Positions 59,798 through 64,000 of a stretch of DNA of 64,000 bases are shown one piece after another; within the stretch, counting starts at the first letter, position 1, and each line of letters begins with the position of its first letter. The stretch lies in NCBI RefSeq assembly GCF_000986865.1, contig NZ_LAVS01000008.1, forward strand, positions 20,764 through 84,763, read 5' to 3'. The notes under the pieces are model-generated. The model was not told the origin of the DNA. It saw nothing but the letters and a program-made list of their open reading frames with translations, and made no database searches. Both the position numbers and the translations under genes were made by a program. This DNA is from Rheinheimera mesophila (GTDB lineage Bacteria; Pseudomonadota; Gammaproteobacteria; Enterobacterales; Alteromonadaceae).

Positions 59798-62059
59798 TCA
59801 TGCAGCATCAATCGTTCCAATCTGAGCGAACTCTCCATCAAAAAGTTCTTCTCCTGCCATCATCATTTTATAGTGAGATTCGTGCCCAGAATTTATGAAA
59901 ATATGCTTGAAAATATTCAAATAAACCTCAACTTGCTCATCAATAGTTTGGATAAATAAATCGTCAGGTATGCAATGTGAACCATCATTAATCCAATGCA
60001 GCAGTGACAAACAGATTTGCTGTTCCTGATGATTGTCGAATTTAGCAACGATGTCTTCATCACTGAGTTTGCCTAATATCTTGAAATAATTTTCAAGAAT
60101 ACGGCGCATGATATTTTGGACTGTCACACCTGATCTGTTGCGGCGATCCTTTAGTTCCTGCCACATTAATTCGTAAGATGAGTTAATTGGATTTCTCTGC
60201 TGATATGCTTGAATGGATGTAATATTATTGACTTTACGGAGTATCCAAAAATGAGTTTTCTTACAGCCATTAGAGCGTCCATTTTGAAAGGATGCCTCTT
60301 TATGAAAATAGACGTTATGGGTAAAAAGAAGTAACTGCTTGATTGATGATCCTGCTTTAACTTCCTTTATTAACCCCTTCACTATTGCGCTAACTATGTA
60401 CAAAACATTGCTGTCTAGACTAGAAATTGGATCGTCTATCACTACAACTCGGTTTTGAGCAACGTCATCTTGCTTTAAAGCCCCATTCGCCAACTGGACA
60501 AAGTAAAGAAAAGTAATAAACGTAACTTCCCCTTCACTTAAAGACTCGTAAGCTAATTCGCCATTTTGGCGTTGTATTACGTAATGATTTTCTAGCTGCT
60601 GGGAAGGAACAATTTCAAAATTTAGGAAGGCATAAGCTCGCAACAGTCTGTTTATTTCGTCAACGGCAGGCTGCACACTTGTTGTGTTACGACTTAGTTC
60701 CGTAACTTCAGCCTTCTTTTCTTTAACCTGCCGATCAGACTCAGCAACTTTAGCACTCAATATATCTATAGCTTTTGTAACGCCTTTGATCTTTTTATGA
60801 TAAGCAGTAAATTCATCGTTGATTTCGGCGGCTAAAAATCTCCAAATATCAACAATTAAGCGCTGCCGCTCCATGTCGTAGTTTATGACGACTTCATTGT
60901 GCTTCTTTATCTCCTGATTTGCCTGTTCAATCAAGGAAAACAAAATTTTCAGCATCTCAGTTGTTGAAGTAAGATCGATTTTAGCGCTAGGTTTTTCCTG
61001 TTTATTTCTAATAGTCATGATGTTAGCTTTAAACTGACTATCTAAACTTTTCAAAGCCAGCTCAAATTCTTCCCGATCCAACTTAGATTCTTCATTATCT
61101 CGCTCTTGAGAAGCTATACGTTGTAATACGTCGAAGGTATACGTTGCCCGTTCCTGATAATTAGATGCCAGTCGATTTACATGCTCAAGTTGTTGTTCAA
61201 ACGATGTATCGAAATAGCGCTCTATCTTCGTTCTAAATTCTTCGTCAATTGTGGGTTGTTGGCAGAATGGACAAATGTCTGTCGAATTTATAAACTGACG
61301 ACCATGGTTTAACCAATCTTGGCATCCAAGAGCTTCAATCAAACCTGCAATATCAACATCACGTTTACCTGCCACTACAGTATGCCAAATCGGATCAGCT
61401 TCGATGTGGTGAAATGAACTAAAATCTGGAACTACAAATAACGGATAGGCCTCGGGTCTTTGCCCTAAAATTGTAGCGCTTCTATTTTTTAACTCACTGT
61501 ATTCAGCGGCGTTGCCAGACTCTGCTTCATCACCTGAGTACATGCTAATAATCTTATCTCTAAAAAGTTCCTTCTTTAAAAAGCCCTTTAATGCCTCCTT
61601 GAAGTCATCCTGATATTTTTTATAAAGGGACCAACAGCTCTCGGTGAATTCCGTAGCTAATGTTTTTTGCTCCACCAGCGTTTTATTATGGTCAGTGGTA
61701 TAAGCTTTTAACTGGTTCTCAGCATTTTCTTGCTCGACTTTTCGCGCTTTAATTAATTCGACCTGCTCGGTAGTTGCTTCGCCTAATGTGAAAACACCTG
61801 CAATATCACTGTCACCAAAGTTATTTTCACGAAATGCCTTGTTATATACCAAGGTTTTTAGTGGTTGACCATTAGTCCAAACAACTTGACAATTTCGAAA
61901 CCGCTGGTCGCTAGTATCCGTCAGATAATTTGATGCTGTAGTTTTTCCGCAGCCATTGGCACCATAGAAGAAGTTGATTTCTTTGAGATCAGTTACCTGT
62001 ATACCTTGCTCATTGTAGGTTGCTATATCTGCTAATTTGAAAGATTCGATCATGTCCAC
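59798..62059 (-). CDS. RloC/PrrC-like ABC ATPase, candidate anticodon nuclease
   Basis: A 753-residue protein of the PrrC/RloC (AAA_13) family. Walker A is GANGCGKT (33-40), then coiled coils (about 101-135, 300-350, 375-455) around a zinc-hook-like CPFCQQP (Cys263, Cys266), the ABC signature LSEGE (507-511), Walker B VVVIDDP (538-544) and the H-loop FTHN (His581). Past the ATPase, about 620-700, NIMRRILENYF and DGSHC place Arg652, Glu656 and His695 in the R-x3-E...H pattern of the PrrC/RloC anticodon-nuclease site. RloC uses a zinc hook and is an antiviral tRNase. No hsd genes are nearby, as often for RloC. The gene is clearly more AT-rich than its neighbours. A RecF/SMC-like repair ATPase is the main alternative. 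Confidence 0.72.
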   Translation of the reverse strand: MDMIESFKLADIATYNEQGIQVTDLKEINFFYGANGCGKTTASNYLTDTSDQRFRNCQVVWTNGQPLKTLVYNKAFRENNFGDSDIAGVFTLGEATTEQVELIKARKVEQENAENQLKAYTTDHNKTLVEQKTLATEFTESCWSLYKKYQDDFKEALKGFLKKELFRDKIISMYSGDEAESGNAAEYSELKNRSATILGQRPEAYPLFVVPDFSSFHHIEADPIWHTVVAGKRDVDIAGLIEALGCQDWLNHGRQFINSTDICPFCQQPTIDEEFRTKIERYFDTSFEQQLEHVNRLASNYQERATYTFDVLQRIASQERDNEESKLDREEFELALKSLDSQFKANIMTIRNKQEKPSAKIDLTSTTEMLKILFSLIEQANQEIKKHNEVVINYDMERQRLIVDIWRFLAAEINDEFTAYHKKIKGVTKAIDILSAKVAESDRQVKEKKAEVTELSRNTTSVQPAVDEINRLLRAYAFLNFEIVPSQQLENHYVIQRQNGELAYESLSEGEVTFITFLYFVQLANGALKQDDVAQNRVVVIDDPISSLDSNVLYIVSAIVKGLIKEVKAGSSIKQLLLFTHNVYFHKEASFQNGRSNGCKKTHFWILRKVNNITSIQAYQQRNPINSSYELMWQELKDRRNRSGVTVQNIMRRILENYFKILGKLSDEDIVAKFDNHQEQQICLSLLHWINDGSHCIPDDLFIQTIDEQVEVYLNIFKHIFINSGHESHYKMMMAGEELFDGEFAQIGTIDAA

Positions 62060-62204
62060 TCCTTGGAATTTTGATAGTTACTTGCTTTAGTCTGAACTAC
62101 TTTAATTATCTGGTGATAGGTTAAGTACTTTCGCGCATTACAGGTGTTTTATCAATGTTGGAGATAAAAAAGAAACTTAGTTGGTATTGTGAAAACACGC
62201 GAAC

Positions 62205-62236
62205 AAAAAAGCGAACCCTCACAGGTTCGCTTTTTT
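62205..62236. terminator. Rho-independent terminator after gcvP
   Basis: Perfect 13-bp stem AAAAAAGCGAACC/GGTTCGCTTTTTT with a 6-base loop, about 70 bp past the gcvP stop; A and T runs on both sides allow both directions. Confidence 0.92.
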
Positions 62237-62305
62237 CGTTAAAGGAGTCCGACTTACTTGCTATAGTTTCGGATACCTAGTTGTCGTTAGACAAAAAAAT
62301 TTCAA

Positions 62306-64000
62306 TTACCGATAATCTTCCGGACTAGGGCAAGCACACATCAGGTTGCGGTCGCCGTATACGTCGTCGATACGGGTGACTGTTGGCCAGAATTTGTTTT
62401 CTGCCACGTACTGTGCAGGGAATGCAGCGTACTGACGCTCGTATGGGCGGTCCCAGCTTGGGTCGAAAATATCTTCCATCGTATGAGGTGCGAAATGCAG
62501 TGGGTTGTTGTCTGCAGTCCACTCCCCTGCTTCTACCTTGGCAATTTCATTGCGAATAGAAGTCATGGCGGTGATAAATTTGTCCAGCTCTACTTTGCTT
62601 TCAGACTCAGTAGGCTCGATCATCAGCGTGCCGGCTACCGGGAATGACATAGTTGGGGCGTGGAAGCCGTAGTCCATTAAACGTTTGGCGATGTCCATTT
62701 CGGTCACGCCAGTTTTTTCTTTGAGTGGACGCATGTCGATAATACATTCGTGCGCTACGCGGCCGTTGGTACCTACGTACAGCACCGGGAAGTGTTCGCC
62801 CAGTTTTTTCGCCATGTAGTTGGCGCTTAAAATCGCCATTTCAGTGGCTTGACGTAAACCGTCGCCACCCATCATTTTGATGTACATCCAGCTAATAGGC
62901 AGAATGCCTGCGCTACCAAATGGTGCTGCAGATACTGCACCGTTGTCCTGGCCTGTGCCTTCAATTTTCACAACAGAGTGGTTTGGCATAAACGGCGCCA
63001 ATTGTTTCTTCACGCCAATTGGACCCATACCTGGGCCGCCACCGCCGTGAGGAATACAGAAGGTTTTGTGCAGGTTTAAATGCGATACGTCAGCACCGAT
63101 AAAGCCAGGAGAAGTAATACCTACCTGAGCGTTCATGTTGGCGCCGTCCATATACACCTGGCCACCGTGGGCGTGAATGATGTCACACAGCTCGCGGATA
63201 GACTCTTCAAACACACCGTGGGTCGACGGGTAAGTCACCATAATGGCGGCTAACTTGTCAGATACAGCTTCGGCTTTGGCTTTTAAATCGGCCATGTCGA
63301 TGTTGCCGCTCTTGTCGCAATCCACCAGTACCACTTCAAAGCAAGCCATAGCTGCTGTGGCAGGGTTAGTACCGTGCGCAGACACAGGAATTAAACACAC
63401 ATTACGGTGTGAATCGCCGCGGCTTTCGTGGTATTTACGAATAGCGATCATACCGGCGTATTCGCCCTGAGCACCTGAGTTGGGCTGCATAGACACAGCG
63501 TCGTAGCCAGTGATGTCGACTAACCAGTTGGCCAGCTCGCCAATCATTTGGTAGTAACCTTCGGCCTGATCGCGTGGCACGAAAGGGTGCAAGGAACCAA
63601 ATTCTGGCCAGGTCACAGGGATCATTTCGGCCGTAGCGTTTAACTTCATGGTGCACGAACCTAAAGAAATCATCGAGTGGTTCAGTGCTAAGTCTTTGTT
63701 TTCCAGCTTTTTAATATAACGCAGCATTTCAGTTTCACTGTGGTACTGGTTAAAGACCGGGTGCGTTAAGTACTTAGAAGTACGAACTAAGTCAGCAGGA
63801 ATAGAGTTGGAGCCTTTAGCAACTATGTCAGCGTCTAACTTAGTCACGTCTAAGCCATGGCCAGCGCCCAGAACTATGTCAAACAACTGAGCGATGTCAG
63901 AAGCACTTGTCAGTTCGTTAAAGCTTACGCTTAAGCTCTCGCTGATATCAGTACGTAAGTTCACTTCAGCGGCGATGGCGCGAGCTACCACAGCGGCGCG
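62306..64000 (-). CDS. gcvP: glycine dehydrogenase (decarboxylating) P protein, 3' part
   Basis: The last 564 residues of the PLP-dependent P protein of the glycine cleavage system; the 5' part runs past base 64000. The PLP lysine is in the motif [24 protein letters not shown], preceded by [10 protein letters not shown] and followed by the conserved [11 protein letters not shown] and [14 protein letters not shown] ending (here [10 protein letters not shown]). The P protein decarboxylates glycine and passes the aminomethyl group to the lipoyl H protein. The rest of the gcv operon should lie beyond the window. Confidence 0.97.
   Translation of the reverse strand, partial: RAAVVARAIAAEVNLRTDISESLSVSFNELTSASDIAQLFDIVLGAGHGLDVTKLDADIVAKGSNSIPADLVRTSKYLTHPVFNQYHSETEMLRYIKKLENKDLALNHSMISLGSCTMKLNATAEMIPVTWPEFGSLHPFVPRDQAEGYYQMIGELANWLVDITGYDAVSMQPNSGAQGEYAGMIAIRKYHESRGDSHRNVCLIPVSAHGTNPATAAMACFEVVLVDCDKSGNIDMADLKAKAEAVSDKLAAIMVTYPSTHGVFEESIRELCDIIHAHGGQVYMDGANMNAQVGITSPGFIGADVSHLNLHKTFCIPHGGGGPGMGPIGVKKQLAPFMPNHSVVKIEGTGQDNGAVSAAPFGSAGILPISWMYIKMMGGDGLRQATEMAILSANYMAKKLGEHFPVLYVGTNGRVAHECIIDMRPLKEKTGVTEMDIAKRLMDYGFHAPTMSFPVAGTLMIEPTESESKVELDKFITAMTSIRNEIAKVEAGEWTADNNPLHFAPHTMEDIFDPSWDRPYERQYAAFPAQYVAENKFWPTVTRIDDVYGDRNLMCACPSPEDYR

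Noticed and set aside
62060..62304. Glycine riboswitch near gcvP
   Set aside because: This is the 3' side of gcvP; only a terminator is present, and any riboswitch would lie upstream of the operon outside the window.
1..64000. CRISPR array, prophage or intact IS
   Set aside because: No regularly spaced repeats, phage structural genes or transposase genes were seen.

Overview
The window reads as chromosome of an aquatic gammaproteobacterium of the Alteromonadales/Chromatiaceae type; Rheinheimera or a close relative is my best guess. The reasons are the conserved rppH-ptsP-lgt-thyA block with mutH divergent to it, FlgO-type flagellar lipoproteins, TonB receptors, orphan solute-binding proteins, a copper-protein/porin pair, and short palindromic repeats of a kind common in that group. 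The genus is an inference from gene content only.

Layout. 1-2.7 kb: the end of a possible flagellar gene, tRNA-Arg(CCT), and three tandem FlgO-domain lipoprotein genes, one frameshifted. 2.8-8.3 kb: housekeeping block thyA, lgt, ptsP, rppH, then mutH across a DnaA-box-rich gap. 8.3-14.1 kb: orphan binding protein, dbpA, a thioesterase bracketed by inverted repeats, and a fatty-acid desaturase/ferredoxin-reductase operon. 14.3-15.6 kb: two damaged genes, one broken by a 266-bp MITE-like element and one by an in-frame TGA. 15.7-26 kb: GNAT, tpx, cupredoxin-like protein and porin, LysE, ligE, DUF3422, a torT pseudogene, upp, mtfA and slyD. 27-37.5 kb: a large class A PBP-like protein, an operon of PstS-like protein, beta-barrel and GGDEF/EAL protein, a PfpI/LysR pair and a lipocalin. 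37.5-43.9 kb: CstA, RDD protein, YggL, a chemoreceptor, a methyltransferase, and a scar joining the start of an AraC gene to the end of a DUF1304 gene. 44-54 kb: TonB receptor and divergent amidohydrolase, DUF2007 protein, a secreted protein with a haem-c motif, gamma-glutamyltransferase, and an NTF2/Atu4866 fusion.

54.3-62.1 kb is the accessory stretch. It carries a ParDE-type toxin-antitoxin pair, the folate-independent methionine synthase pair mesX-mesD with both MetR-like and MetJ-like sites, a hipBA operon under a perfect 36-bp palindrome, and an AT-rich ABC-ATPase gene that looks like a RloC/PrrC anticodon nuclease. The window ends inside gcvP.

Six loci carry visible damage or scars: a -1 frameshift, a MITE insertion, three in-frame TGA codons and a deletion fusion (one locus has two of these). 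The most promising items are the RloC-like protein, the hipBA operator with an apparently leaderless hipB, the doubly controlled mesXD operon, and the PstS-like/beta-barrel/c-di-GMP operon. I did not find a CRISPR array, a prophage or an intact insertion sequence.
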